Notes under the pieces: generated by a model
The model's database searches: none
Told to the model about the DNA's origin: nothing
What the model saw: the letters and a program-made list of their open reading frames with translations, nothing else
DNA from: Chaetoceros tenuissimus
Lineage: Eukaryota > Bacillariophyta > Thalassiosirophyceae > Chaetocerotales > Chaetocerotaceae
DNA length: 64,000 nt
NCBI GenBank assembly: GCA_021927905.1
Contig: BLLK01000040.1
Span: 434,001 to 498,000 of the forward strand
Reading direction: 5' to 3'
Shown here: positions 32,916 through 44,546 of the stretch, piece by piece
Layout: the number at the start of each line of letters is the position of its first letter
Position numbering within the stretch: position 1 is the first letter of the stretch
Program-made: the position numbers and the translations under genes

Positions 32916-33887
32916 TAAGTTTCTTTAGACGATGTATTACTGTCACTAACCATTGTACTCGTATAGAACTCATACATTTGATTTCATCATGTTATGATCA
33001 ACTGCCACGGGCGAAGAATGATGTTAGCAATAGAGTTTACACCGCCTTCAGTAGTATCGAGAAAAAATTCATGGAGATTCACAAACATGGTCACTCACCT
33101 GCTGATGCTGACTTTGGAGAGAAGACATATTTTTATAATATATTACATAAATCTGAGAATTTTATACATTAAATTTTGTTTCTCTATCTGTAGATCATAC
33201 TACAGTTTGGACTTTGGTATACCAAGGGAGAGGCCATTATAGGCCATTTTACCGTTCCAAAAAAGGGGACAGGTTTTTCAGGAGATTTTGCCTCGCCTAA
33301 CAAAACAACGAGGACTTTTAGGAGAGCCTCGTCAAAACCTGTCCCCTTTTTTGGAACAGTGTGCACTAAAAAGGCCTATTATAGGTGACAGGTTTTTAAG
33401 GCAAACATTTTCATTACAAAAACCTGTCCCTTTTGGAGGGACAGGTACACTGCGCACTCAATGCGCATATGCACCACGTACAAGCGTGCAGGTAGAAAAG
33501 CACCAACTAATCAAACAAAAAATGAATACAGAAAGTCTATTATATTCTAATTAAAAACTTATGTAAAACATAATGCAAACTAGAGTGATTGAAAAAAGGC
33601 AAAATTTTGATCCAATTTTTAAAATATTGTCATCCCCCCAAATTTTCGCTCGTCCCCCCCAAAAATTTTGACCGCCAAAAATCAAGATTTATCAAAAATC
33701 GGCATCAACTCTAATTTTTAGAGATCCAATATTTATTCCCATCACCACTAAAAATTGGACGTCTCTCCAACTCTCTTTTTTCATTTATCTATGCAATATT
33801 CAATGATGTTGTTATCATGCTTTACATTTGCACGGTCTTGGAACTGCTCATAAATTGAATTTGTAAGAATCGCGGTTCCAGAATTGC

Positions 33888-34220
33888 ATGTTTACTATGA
33901 ACGTATCCAGTTCCAACTCCTCTGCTCCTGCCAACAACATGACTTCAACTAGCAATGGAACTGCTGCTGCAGTCTCTGTCCCTATGCCATCTCTACCCCA
34001 TCCATCCAAGAACGATTTTCCAGGTAGTCTTCTTGCTATGTTCAAGCTTGGTGATAAGAATCAAGAAAGGTGTAAATACATCTTCGAGGTTTTAATCAAA
34101 AACGCTGAGCAGAGAGGATACGCAAACTCAATTAAATGGGGAGGGAAAAAGAAATGGCTTGTTACTAATGAAGACTCTATTTATAACACTGAGTTTACTG
34201 CAACTGGAAGATTCTCTGGG
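33888..34220 (+). CDS. 111-residue ORF of array unit 3, unknown
   Basis: Identical in predicted protein to the unit 1 copy, with the same GTAAGT at its end. Confidence 0.4.
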
Positions 34221-35192
34221 TAAGTTTCTTTAGACGATGTATTACTGTCACTAACCATTGTACTCGTATAGAACTCATACATTTGATTTCATCATGTTAT
34301 GATCAACTGCCACGGGCGAAGAATGATGTTAGCAATAGAGTTTACACCGCCTTCAGTAGTATCGAGAAAAAATTCATGGAGATTCACAAACATGGTCACT
34401 CACCTGCTGATGCTGACTTTGGAGAGAAGACATATTTTTATAATATATTACATAAATCTGAAAATTTTATACATTAAATTTTGTTTCTCTATCTGTAGAT
34501 CATACTACAGTTTGGACTTTGGTATACCAAGGGAGAGGCCATTATAGGCCATTTTACCGTTCCAAAAAAGGGGACAGGTTTTTCAGGAGATTTTGCCTCG
34601 CCTAACAAAACAACGAGGACTTTTAGGAGAGCCTCGTCAAAACCTGTCCCCTTTTTTGGAACAGTGTGCACTAAAAAGGCCTATTATAGGTGACAGGTTT
34701 TTAAGGCAAACATTTTCATTACAAAAACCTGTCCCTTTTGGAGGGACAGGTACACTGCGCACTCAATGCGCATATGCACCACGTACAAGCGTGCAGGTAG
34801 AAAAGCACCAACTAATCAAACAAAAAATGAATACAGAAAGTCTATTATATTCTAATTAAAAACTTATGTAAAACATAATGCAAACTAGAGTGATTGAAAA
34901 AAGGCAAAATTTTGATCCAATTTTTAAAATATTGTCATCCCCCCAAATTTTCGCTCGTCCCCCCCAAAAATTTTGACCGCCAAAAATCAAGATTTATCAA
35001 AAATCGGCATCAACTCTAATTTTTAGAGATCCAATATTTATTCCCATCACCACTAAAAATTGGACGTCTCTCCAACTCTCTTTTTTCATTTATCTATGCA
35101 ATATTCAATGATGTTGTTATCATGCTTTACATTTGCACGGTCTTGGAACTGCTCATAAATTGAATTTGTAAGAATCGCGGTTCCAGAATTGC

Positions 35193-35525
35193 ATGTTTAC
35201 TATGAACGTATCCAGTTCCAACTCCTCTGCTCCTGCCAACAACATGACTTCAACTAGCAATGGAACTGCTGCTGCAGTCTCTGTCCCTATGCCATCTCTA
35301 CCCCATCCATCCAAGAACGATTTTCCAGGTAGTCTTCTTGCTATGTTCAAGCTTGGCGATAAGAATCAAGAAAGGTGTAAATACATCTTCGAGGTTTTAA
35401 TCAAAAACGCTGAGCAGAGAGGATACGCAAACTCAATTAAATGGGGAGGGAAAAAGAAATGGCTTGTTACTAATGAAGACTCTATTTATAACACTGAGTT
35501 TACTGCAACTGGAAGATTCTCTGGG
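35193..35525 (+). CDS. 111-residue ORF of array unit 4, unknown
   Basis: Same predicted protein as the other units. One silent base change is seen (GGCGAT for GGTGAT near 35356). Confidence 0.4.
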
Positions 35526-36269
35526 TAAGTTTCTTTAGACGATGTATTACTGTCACTAACCATTGTACTCGTATAGAACTCATACATTTGATTTCATCAT
35601 GTTATGATCAACTGCCACGGGCGAAGAATGATGTTAGCAATAGAGTTTACACCGCCTTCAGTAGTATCGAGAAAAAATTCATGGAGATTCACAAACATGG
35701 TCACTCACCTGCTGATGCTGACTTTGGAGAGAAGACATATTTTTATAATATATTACATAAATCTGAAAATTTTATACATTAAATTTTGTTTCTCTATCTG
35801 TAGATCATACTACAGTTTGGACTTTGGTATACCAAGGGAGAGGCCATTATAGGCCATTTTACCGTTCCAAAAAGGGGACAGGTTTTTCAGGAGATTTTGC
35901 CTTGCCTAACAAAACAACGAGGACTTTTAGGAGAGCCTCGTCAAAACCTGTCCCCTTTTTTGGAACGGTGCGCACTAAAAAGGCCTATTATAGGTGACAG
36001 GTTTTTAAGGCAATCAAATTTCTTGTTTGATTTACTCTACCAGTACAAAGTATACGTACAGAGCTTGAAACAGTCAACAAGAGGGATTTTATAGAGTTGA
36101 ATGCACCTGAAAGCAAATACATAGATAAAAAACAATCAACATCATTAGAACAAGCGTATTCTATTTAGGAACAAGGTATGCTTCATTGATTTCGAAAGGC
36201 TTATTTTCATAACGTATTTGACACCCGAATGAAGGGCACAATGTGAAATGCCTCATTTATAACGGTTCA

Positions 36270-36438
36270 TTACTCAAAAACGGCCCATTCTGTAAAGCTA
36301 ATAAGTACCTCAATCAATGCGCATTTTAATTTAGATATTATTACATGTACAGAGTATTGGCATTGGAGCTGCGGGTAAAAAGTTCATTTTTGGATTTGTG
36401 ACAAGAAATCGTATGTTGTTACGCAAACCAGCTCTTAA
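36270..36438 (-). repeat. Right terminal inverted repeat
   Basis: Reverse complement of 30530-30708 with a few differences and one short indel near the outer end. Confidence 0.8.
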
Positions 36439-36774
36439 TAATGAGTGTTACAGCCTGTTGAATCCTTTCCTGCCTATCCCATGTGGCCATTCCTCCAAGT
36501 TTTTTCCTGCATACTTGCTTTCTGTTACCCCTTTGTTTTCATTAATAGTATTCTTCTGTTTTCCACTCAATCTGAAATGCTTCACATTCCTGGCTTCTAA
36601 TGAAGTCATAAGGAGAAGTGTGAATAATATAAAAATAATAGACCTACAGGACATGAATCTGGACACTCCTCAACACAAAATTGAGTAAAACTAGTGAGTG
36701 AAAAAATTGCTGTTTGGCGAAGTAAAATAAACCAACTCAGACTATGTTGGTGGTTTGTTGAACATTTGGTGCCA

Positions 36775-36915
36775 TGTAACATACAAAAAGAGGGATGATT
36801 GTATCTTATACTTAAAAGCTACCTTTGTTCATGTTTTGGTAGTTGTTGGATATGTGTTCTTTGGAATCATTAGAATAATCAATCAGGGAAACTAGATTTG
36901 TAAATGAGTGTTACA
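36775..36915 (-). repeat. Second copia-type LTR copy
   Basis: The copy starts TGTAACATACAAAAAGAGGG and ends ATGAGTGTTACA on the plus strand. It is clearly related to 30377-30529 plus 36441-36452, with indels. GGTGCCA lies just outside, giving TGGCACC on the minus strand as a primer-site-like string. It therefore looks like the 5' LTR of another element in the same orientation, whose interior survives only as about 320 bp (36453-36774) up to the first LTR. Confidence 0.6.
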
Positions 36916-37444
36916 ATGTGCTTTTTCGTAGCCCATCGTCTGTCATCGTTCGTCAGCAATAAACATGAAGCTAGCTAAGAAAATCATCCACTTGGCTATG
37001 GGGGGACAAGACACTACCTTTTCAAATTCACCCCATAAAAGCACCTACTTGATATGGATAAGAATCAAGGATCTCAAAACGTCAGCCCGATCCAGCCATT
37101 TTCATCAATCAACCTTTTTTCTGTGAGTATTGGGTTCTTTCATGTTGTCGTCGCACTTCACTCATTGATGTTCCGATAAAGAAAGGGAAGATAAAAATAC
37201 TACAACTTTGATACATTCTTATTCTGCAAAGAAACATATACCAAATCAAGAATAGAAATATCTCTACAGGTGTATCTGGGAGAGGATTGGCTGAAAGGGA
37301 ACATAGATTGACACATAGGTGGAAACTAGTGAAGACCAAATCTATCTGCACAGCCGAATCTTAACGTCACTGACATCACTACATTTGAGCTGTTGATTGA
37401 GACTAGGGATACTATTTTTGGAAAGGGTCAAAAGCTATTTAACA
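36916..37444. other. Upstream region of the AlkB-fold/tudor-knot gene
   Basis: No coding frame is supported. It lies between the second copia-type LTR and the ATG at 37445 and should hold the promoter and 5' leader of that gene. I see no clear TATA box or initiator that I can defend. Confidence 0.4.
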
Positions 37445-40400
37445 ATGTCTCTTGAAAATATAGAAGTGATGAAAGCAACAACTACTCAGAATTTATCAAC
37501 GACTGAACATGGAACAAAAGAGACGTTAGGTTCGTCATCCGACTTGAAACATGCAGTACTGGAACAAAATTCTGACAGAGATCTTCAAAGTGCAGAAACA
37601 AAGAATCACTTGCAGATCAATCATGGCTTTGGTGATTCTTTGAGTATCATGGAAGAACAACAGAAATCGACGACGAATAAACCTCTACATAGTCAGTTCT
37701 CATCAGGTCAGGAATTGGAATCTCTGCATTCAAATTCGTCGAGTCACATTGCATCTATCAAAGGTTTACCATCAATAGACGCTGAAAAGGCTGTGAAGAA
37801 TAGTAGCGACCATGCCCATTCTGTTCAAAATCATAATACAGGTTCTGTTCATGGGTCATCGACACATGTCTTGTCTAGTCGGGAAGTACCGCATCAGCCA
37901 TTGCATTTACATAATTCAGAAAATAGCGGTATTCAAACAATAGGAGCTCGAGATACAGACAAGCAAACTTCTGCATCGCAATGTAATAATGCAAAAAAAT
38001 CACAAGATAAAAATGAGGATGATTTTGCTTTTCCGGTACCTATGCCATTTTCTGTTGATGTTGCATCTGCACTGGATGATGTTCTTAATAGAAAAGAGCA
38101 AATACATAAAAGTGGAAAATCACCACTAAAATCTGACTCCAGGCCATGTGTATTACAGCATACTTCAGTCGTAGATTATAGCTCCAGATCGGCTAGTCCA
38201 CAAAGTACATCCACAGATGGGAACTCAACGTTGCATCATTCAAATCTTCATTTGGGGGAAGAAAGGCAATTGACAAATGGGATCAAGCTTTTCAAAAAAT
38301 CAGACAAGAAAAGTTCTGTTGCGGTGAAAAATTCAATGATGCTTGGGGAGGAAAGTTTGAATTTTGTTGCACAAATGACTGCACCTGCGAAAGAATCGAA
38401 GCAAACCTCACCGACGTCAAAAAAGTTGAATGATGTTTTATCCATTGCAACAGCTACAAGCACTAACGTGTCCTTTACAAGCTCGACGGTCTCACCATAC
38501 TCAATGGATGATTCAAATTCAAAGGTACCCTTAATATCGGGAACTGCAGCTGCAAAAATGGACGCTATGAATCGTTCTAAGGCACTCTTGACAACGCAAA
38601 ATATTAGCTCGAAAGCACTCGCTCCTCCACCACAATTAGTTCCACAGAAATTACCAGAAAAGGTTTCAATAACATCATCTGCTCAAAGTGACCTCAATAT
38701 TGCACTGACAAAAAGAAATGTACATGAAAAGTCAGACGACATGAATGGTTCCTCAAATGTTTCGTCTGCTCTGGAAGATAATAACATACGACAGTCTTCT
38801 CAGGCAATGAATATGCTTGCTGACATAATTTCTCATGCACCACCTCTAGCTAGCAACAATGAAGAAATGACAAATGGTATGGTCCCTGTTGGGCAATCGT
38901 TGAGTGTTTACACTGCAATTGCAGCTCAAGCAGGAGTCGCAACGCACAACCCTCTGTCTTTCCCTACTTCAAAATTACCCAATGAGTCTACAGCAGGGAC
39001 AAACGTAAAACCAGAAACAGGAGGGGAAGTTTTCCAACATAATCATTCTTCTAAAGAAAACATTGACAACGTTGAGGAGAAACCAGTGTACATAAGAGAA
39101 ATAGGCAAAATCCGACGTTATAGTGCAATCACACAAGAATTTAGCGAATGGGAAGATCTTCCGTGTCAAACATATGGTGAAGTTGAACCAAGAAGATGGT
39201 GTGAATTGAATATTGATGAATCCATAGAAATTCCACTTAGGAGAGGGGGGCGACTGCGTGTATTCCCAAATTTTGTAGCCGATGGAAGAAGGCAAGCAGT
39301 TGCAAACGCCATGGATAAATGTACACTATATAGACAATACTGGAGAGAAGGTGATGAAGATTCTTTAGAATCGCGAATGCAAGTACTTCTCTCATCAAAA
39401 ACAAATCGTGTACATAGCGGTAGCAGCAAGAAAGGAAGACCTGGATATGTCTACGATGGAGTGACAATGATGGCCCAACCTCTTTCCCATGTCCCAGATG
39501 TTGAAAAATTATGTTCGGATCTTGCAGAATTATACCGTCTCCCGGGGAAGGAGTGGAATATTGGCGCAAATCTTGTGTGTTATAGGAATGGCGAAGATCA
39601 CATGGCATGGAATTCAAACTGTGAACAAGGCGAAGTTCTCATTTTGTGTATAATTGCTGAATCTCAAAACTGTACGCGACCCATTTTAATTAGACCGAAA
39701 GGACATAGTCCTTTACAGGATGGGGACGAGGAGATAATTGTTTTTGTTGGGCAAGGTGATGCTTACGAAATGGATGGTATGTTTACTTTTGTTCTTTGTT
39801 TTGTCTAAGAGTTGTGCTCTTCTAATCTCAATTCATTTGTCCAGGTCAAATGCAAATATCATATGAGCACTGTATGCCGAAGAAAGAAGATGACATGAGT
39901 GCTAAAAGATCTGTTGTTGTTTTTCGACATGGTAAATCATTGTCTGTTACCTCTGACACAGGAAATCCACTTTTTGAGACAGAGAAAGAAAAGAAGAAGA
40001 AGATTAGTAATATAGAATTTGGTCACCCTTCTCGTGAAATTACTGAGGGCAAAGATGTGTATACTAGAACGCAACTTTTAGAAACTGGTGCCCATTCTAA
40101 TGATCGTAAACTTATCAGCGGGACATCAAAAGATGGATGTGATAGTGTGCTTATCGAGGATTTGCAGCCTTTAATGAGAGAGGATGATGGTTTGTGTTGG
40201 ATCAAGATATCTTGTGGCAAATCTGATGGTGGTGGTGCCCTCTTCCAGAACTATGAAAATAAATCTCCAATCAGAGTCTTCAGAGCTTCTTCTTTGGACT
40301 CGCAGTATGCACCAGCTTTATTTGCAGATAACGCTGACCAAAAGATTTATAGATATGATGGGCTTTACTCTGTAAGAGCCATGTGGGATACAGAAGGTAA

Positions 40401-42690
40401 CGAAACTGAAGAAGTCCCGCAAAATAACGCATCAAAACACACTTTTTTCCTAATGAGATGTCCCAAGAAGCCTGTTGATGGTGTGTATGAAGATGGAATG
40501 TCCTACAATAAAATGAGTATTCATGAACTTTGGAATGAGATCCAGAAACGAAGTGGGATAAGGAATCCTCGTCTATTTCAAGTGCCCCAACCATCGATGG
40601 AATTAGCACCTATTGGTGACAAAGCTAACCTACGAATCAAAAAGGAAACAATCAAATTACCCTCTGAAGAAAATATGAAAATGCGGAAGGCTCGTAGAAA
40701 GCGCAAGCTTGCATCTTCTCCAGAGTCTTTTAGTGACTCCAATGTGAAACAGCTTTCAAGCACAAGATCCATTCCGTTGCATAATGCCAGTTCGAATCTC
40801 ATGAATGAATCTGAGATAAGCGTAGAAGAAGATTCAGATATCGGAAGTGTAAGACCTAAACGAAGATCTGCAACAGCGGCAAGATCGTACCTTCAAGAAG
40901 CTATGCAGAACAAAAATGGGGTTGAAAAGAAAAGTAGTGATCGTAAAAGACGCCCATCTATTCATGTCAGTGATCAAAGCGCAAACTCAAAGAAATTGAA
41001 ATCAGAGGACAACTCAGATAATGAAAGTAGTGTGTGTTCTGACTCTATGATGGATGAGATTCTGCTTTCACCAGGAGATAAGAGGCCGAAGAAGCAACAA
41101 AGAACTGCCAGAAATAGAAATTTAAGTTTGAGGAAAGGAGGAGATGACAACATTGTCTCTAAAAGGAATTCTTCGAAAAAGACAAAAGCTGACGCTACCG
41201 AAGTTTTTAAAGAAGGAGAAGAAGTTGAACCAGACATGGGGAAAGTCGACTTTGATCCTAGTGTGATCAAGATTGGCTATAGAGTGAATGTGGAGTATCG
41301 ACAAGTTCTATATAAAGCAACTGTTCGCAAAGTGCGTTTCAAACAAAACAAATATCAATTCCAGATTCATTATGATGGTAATAAGAAAACAAACTTACGA
41401 TGGATACCTGACGATATGGTTCATGATATTCTTTCGGAACTTCCCGAGGAAGATAATCACCAGGAGCAGCATATAGAAGAAGGAAAGGAAATCCAATCTA
41501 AACAGGGAGATGCAGTTCCAGTCGAGGTTCAGTCTTCTACAGAGAAGGATACATCCATTGACCAAAATCAGGATGAGGAACTCATTGATTTGCACAAGTT
41601 TCCTGTAGGGGAGCAAATTTACGTCCAGTGGCGAAGGGTACTGTACCTGGCAACTGTTGTTAAAACTCGGTATAACAGGAAAGGAAATAGTGAATACTTT
41701 ATACATTACGATGGTTTCAAGAAAACATCTGACAAATGGGTAAAGGAAGATGCTATTTTCGAGATAAATGAAGAAAACTCCAAGCGATTTGAAGAACAAA
41801 GAAGCGATTCCCCTGTCTCAGACTCTTTATCAAGTAAAAAGTCGAAATCATCAAGGAAATCGAGTGGCAATCTCTCAACTAGATCGTCTGCTGCAGAATC
41901 GAGTTCAAGAAGGTCAAGAAAAAGAAATGACTTGTCTACCAACAATTCAGAAGACAACTCTACATTGGACATGAGTCAGTTTGATTCTGGAGTAGAATTT
42001 TTGCCTGGTTCGTGTGTTTTTGTAGTCAGAAAAGACGCTTTGTATCTAGCGAAAATGGTAAAAAGGAAAAAGATTGGTAGAAGCATGGAGTATCTAGTCC
42101 ATTTTGACGGATCTTCGACGATACATGACACATGGGTTCCATTATCATCTATATATGAAATCAATCCTCGGACTAGACGCGTTTTTGACAGTACTGCCGA
42201 TCAACGTGAAGATCTTACTGAAGACGACGAAGGACAGGAGCAAGAGAAGAATGACAAAATTGAAGTTCAAACCAGAAGATCCAATCACAATGACACCTCG
42301 CCAACTCGCTCATCCAGTAGAAGCTCTCGAAAGCCAGCCAAGTTCTCAGAAATTGATAATGACGATGAAGAGCAGGAAGAGAAAGTTACAAAGAAGACTG
42401 CAAAAGCCAAATCAAAGAAACCAAAGGTATTGCCAAATGTGCAGCCTGTTGATTTAAGTGGAATTGATGCTGGTTGTGACTTCCTTCCAGGTTCAACTAT
42501 ATTTGTGGAATGGAAAAACGGTCTTTACCTTGCAAAGATGCTCAAAAAGAGAGGAAGACGTGAAAATATGGAATATTTTGTCCATTATGATGGCTTTCGT
42601 CAAAGTCAGGATGCGTGGGTCTCTATTTCATCAGTATATGAAATTAATCCGCAAACAAAACGTGCTTTCAACAAACAAAAGAAAAAGTGA
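37445..42690 (+). CDS. AlkB-fold protein with four tudor-knot domains
   Basis: Two exons (37445-39776 and 39845-42690) with a 68-bp GT-AG intron encode about 1,725 residues. Residues 1 to about 540 are Ser/Asn-rich and disordered. Residues about 560-810 resemble the AlkB 2-oxoglutarate/iron oxygenase fold: W-N-I-G-A-N-L-V-C-Y-R-N-G-E-D-H leads into W-N-S-N where AlkB has the iron ligands H-x-D (residues 723-725). The distal His is kept (H786, Y-E-H-C-M-P), as are the co-substrate Arg pair (R799 and R805, R-S-V-V-V-F-R). The middle is basic and acidic linker. Four tudor-knot/chromo-barrel repeats follow near residues 1252-1306, 1363-1418, 1496-1552 and 1657-1713, each with a Y-x-A-[TK]-[VM] strand and [HY]-[YF]-D-G. 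Expected to be nuclear and chromatin-bound. With two iron ligands replaced it is probably not an active demethylase. Confidence 0.75.
39777..39844 (+). other. Intron in the AlkB-fold/tudor-knot gene
   Basis: The donor is G|GTATGT and the acceptor TCCAG|GT. It interrupts a Gly codon (residue 778) inside the AlkB fold. Joining restores the AlkB motif order, with the distal His eight residues later. Confidence 0.85.
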
Positions 42691-43204
42691 TTTCACAATC
42701 TAATTTTAACAGGGAATGCAAAAGTAAAAATAAAAAGTTCTGAAAAATATATATGGTGCCTTGTTATTCCTTTAACTATATGACGACAGATAAACTTGAA
42801 TAAATACAGTTTGGGTTGTTGAATCGAATCCACACACATAGATTTGACGAAGATGAGAAGCGAAAGTCATAAAAGAGAAGCATTTCAATATAGCTATTTG
42901 ATCTAGCCAATTAACAAAAACAGTCTCCTCCTCCTCCTCCTCCTCTTCGCCTCCACATGGATGATTTTGTGACGTCTGAAGGAGAGGCAGCTTATGAGAT
43001 CCAATCGAAATCTCATGTTCAATCTAAACATCACTCCACGATTGTCCATCACTTGTAGGAATCGCTTTACTTAACCCAGTGACAATATTGAGTGCTGAAG
43101 AGATTTAGGAGTTCCTCATTTTTGGTTGCCTAGCAAGAAATTCATTATCACATATATTTACAATACAAAGAAACCCTAAAATTTTTCATCATAGGAAAGA
43201 AATC
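42691..43204. other. Intergenic region before the plastid-targeted gene
   Basis: A (CTC)n tract lies at about 42927-42948. No gene is seen. It should hold the end of one transcript and the promoter of the next; both genes are on the plus strand. Confidence 0.4.
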
Positions 43205-44234
43205 ATGAGAAAAATAGAGCTTATTTTATGTGTCCTTCTTGGATGTCTATATGGCACAACTGCGTTCTGCCCATCCACTTCATTGAGTCAGACATATAGT
43301 CAAGCAAAGTCCTCACTGGAGGTTGACCCTTACATGACCTCGCATTCAAAATATAACCCATCCCTTTTCATGTCAAAAGATGATGCGAACGTACCAAAGA
43401 GAATTAGTCGCCGTAAAAGATTGAAGAAAAAAGCAAAAACATTTGCATTTTCCTTAGCTTTATATTCCACAATATTGGTTCGTACTCCAAAGGCTGCATA
43501 CGCAGACCATCCACTGCAAAATGTACCTTCTGGGAAGATTAGTCTACGACCTGGAATCACAGTAGAACAAATTGAAATGGAAGCTGAACGCAGAGGTGAA
43601 CAAACAATCGATGAACAAATAGAATCACAATATGAAAAGCAGTCTTCTGCAACCACTGATAAAAAAGCAACAACCAAAAAGTCAGATAAGAAAGCGAGCA
43701 AGTTTGATTTCGACGATGAGTATGACTTCGATGAAGAGGAGGATGATGCTGGTGAAATTTCCTTCAGCACAGGATCATCTGCAAGTGCAAAAACCTTGGA
43801 TGTTGAAAATAGTGGAAGTGCTCGCTCTGTTACAAGATTTTCTGGAAGTGGACCTGCAATGAGTGAACAAAAAAAGAGTTCTGAGATTAACAAAACGGTT
43901 GTGAAAATAATGTCACCAATCTTTGCTTTCTGTTTTGCTAGAGAAACTATTCGGTGGAATAGAGAACAGAAAAATGTTGATAAGGGAATTGAAATTATGG
44001 AGCAGCAAAGACAGGAATACTTGAAATCAAAACAGGAAGGAGATGATGATGACGATGACGACGATGATGATGATGACGACTACGATGTAAGTAAACCTCA
44101 GTGCATATTTCAATCAATTCTTTTGAGGAATATTCATTCATCTTACTCATATTTTTCAATAGGATGATGACGACGACGATGAGGATGATGAAGATGACGA
44201 GGATGATGACGACGACGATTACCGTAGAAAGTAG
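43205..44234 (+). CDS. Plastid-targeted membrane protein with acidic tail, unknown
   Basis: Two exons (43205-44086 and 44163-44234) give 317 residues. The N-terminus is a signal peptide (L-I-L-C-V-L-L-G-C-L-Y-G) that ends T-T-A-F-C-P; Phe at the expected +1 position (F21) is the diatom plastid-import signature. A Ser/Thr-rich transit-like stretch follows. A basic patch (R-R-K-R-L-K-K-K) precedes a hydrophobic segment ending A-A-Y-A-D, which could be a membrane helix or a thylakoid-transfer signal. The middle is acidic and Lys/Ser-rich. A second hydrophobic stretch (I-M-S-P-I-F-A-F-C-F-A) lies near residue 235. The C-terminal tail is almost pure Asp/Glu, split by the intron, and ends Y-R-R-K. 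No known domain. Confidence 0.75.
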
Positions 44235-44546
44235 AAGCTATGAAAAATTAAAATAAACAATTTGAAATCATTCAACTTGAAGTCACAATCGTCAGTAGTT
44301 TTCATGCTTTCCTCGTGTTAGTGGGTGAAAGACAAGAACCAGATAGCTGACACTTCTGTTTGATCAATATCAGTTCTCCTTGAAACATGCAATCCTCTAA
44401 CAAACTGATGACGAACTGACCAAGCCTGTCAAAAGATCTGATTTCATAGCTCTACAATGATCCAACGTGACAATCTAAACAACACACCAAACAATTTCAT
44501 CAAACACAAACAACAATTCATTAAAAGTTTTTTTATAGTAACAAAT
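44235..44546. other. Convergent 3' region
   Basis: Space between the stop of the plastid-targeted gene (plus) and the stop of eL42 (minus). It should hold both 3' ends. No further feature is seen. Confidence 0.5.

Larger units (their letters stand above)
30796..36014. repeat. Four-copy 1,305-bp tandem array
   Basis: Units begin at about 30796, 32101, 33406 and 34711. Units 1-3 are essentially identical by eye. Unit 4 has a handful of changes, including a 2-bp shorter A-run near 35870. Units 3 and 4 share a change (CTGAAAATTTT for CTGAGAATTTT), which indicates stepwise duplication. Each unit has the same reading frames, a short hairpin at its start and a longer hairpin near its end. Such uniformity points to very recent expansion, homogenisation or an assembly effect. 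Confidence 0.95.
30530..36438. mobile_element. TIR DNA element carrying a tandem array, inserted in a copia LTR
   Basis: Long inverted repeats close the element: 30530-30708 and 36270-36438, starting TTAAGAGCTGGTT, about 170-180 bp and highly similar. It is flanked by TA on both sides (30528-30529 and 36439-36440), as for Tc1/mariner-like and some other families. The LTR sequence is continuous across the site when compared with the uninterrupted copy at 36775-36915, which confirms an insertion. No transposase is present. The interior is nearly all a 4 x 1,305-bp tandem array. The element is therefore non-autonomous, and its superfamily is open. Confidence 0.75.

Noticed and set aside
30796-36014. 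CRISPR-like array
   Set aside because: The 1,305-bp period has no repeat-spacer pattern; the units are whole-length copies.
37397-37444. Earlier start for the AlkB-fold gene
   Set aside because: The upstream codon is TTG. The first ATG in frame is 37445, so the gene was started there.
43330-43893. 187-codon minus-strand frame
   Set aside because: Antisense shadow of the plastid-targeted gene. Its Ser-rich text mirrors Asp/Glu codons.
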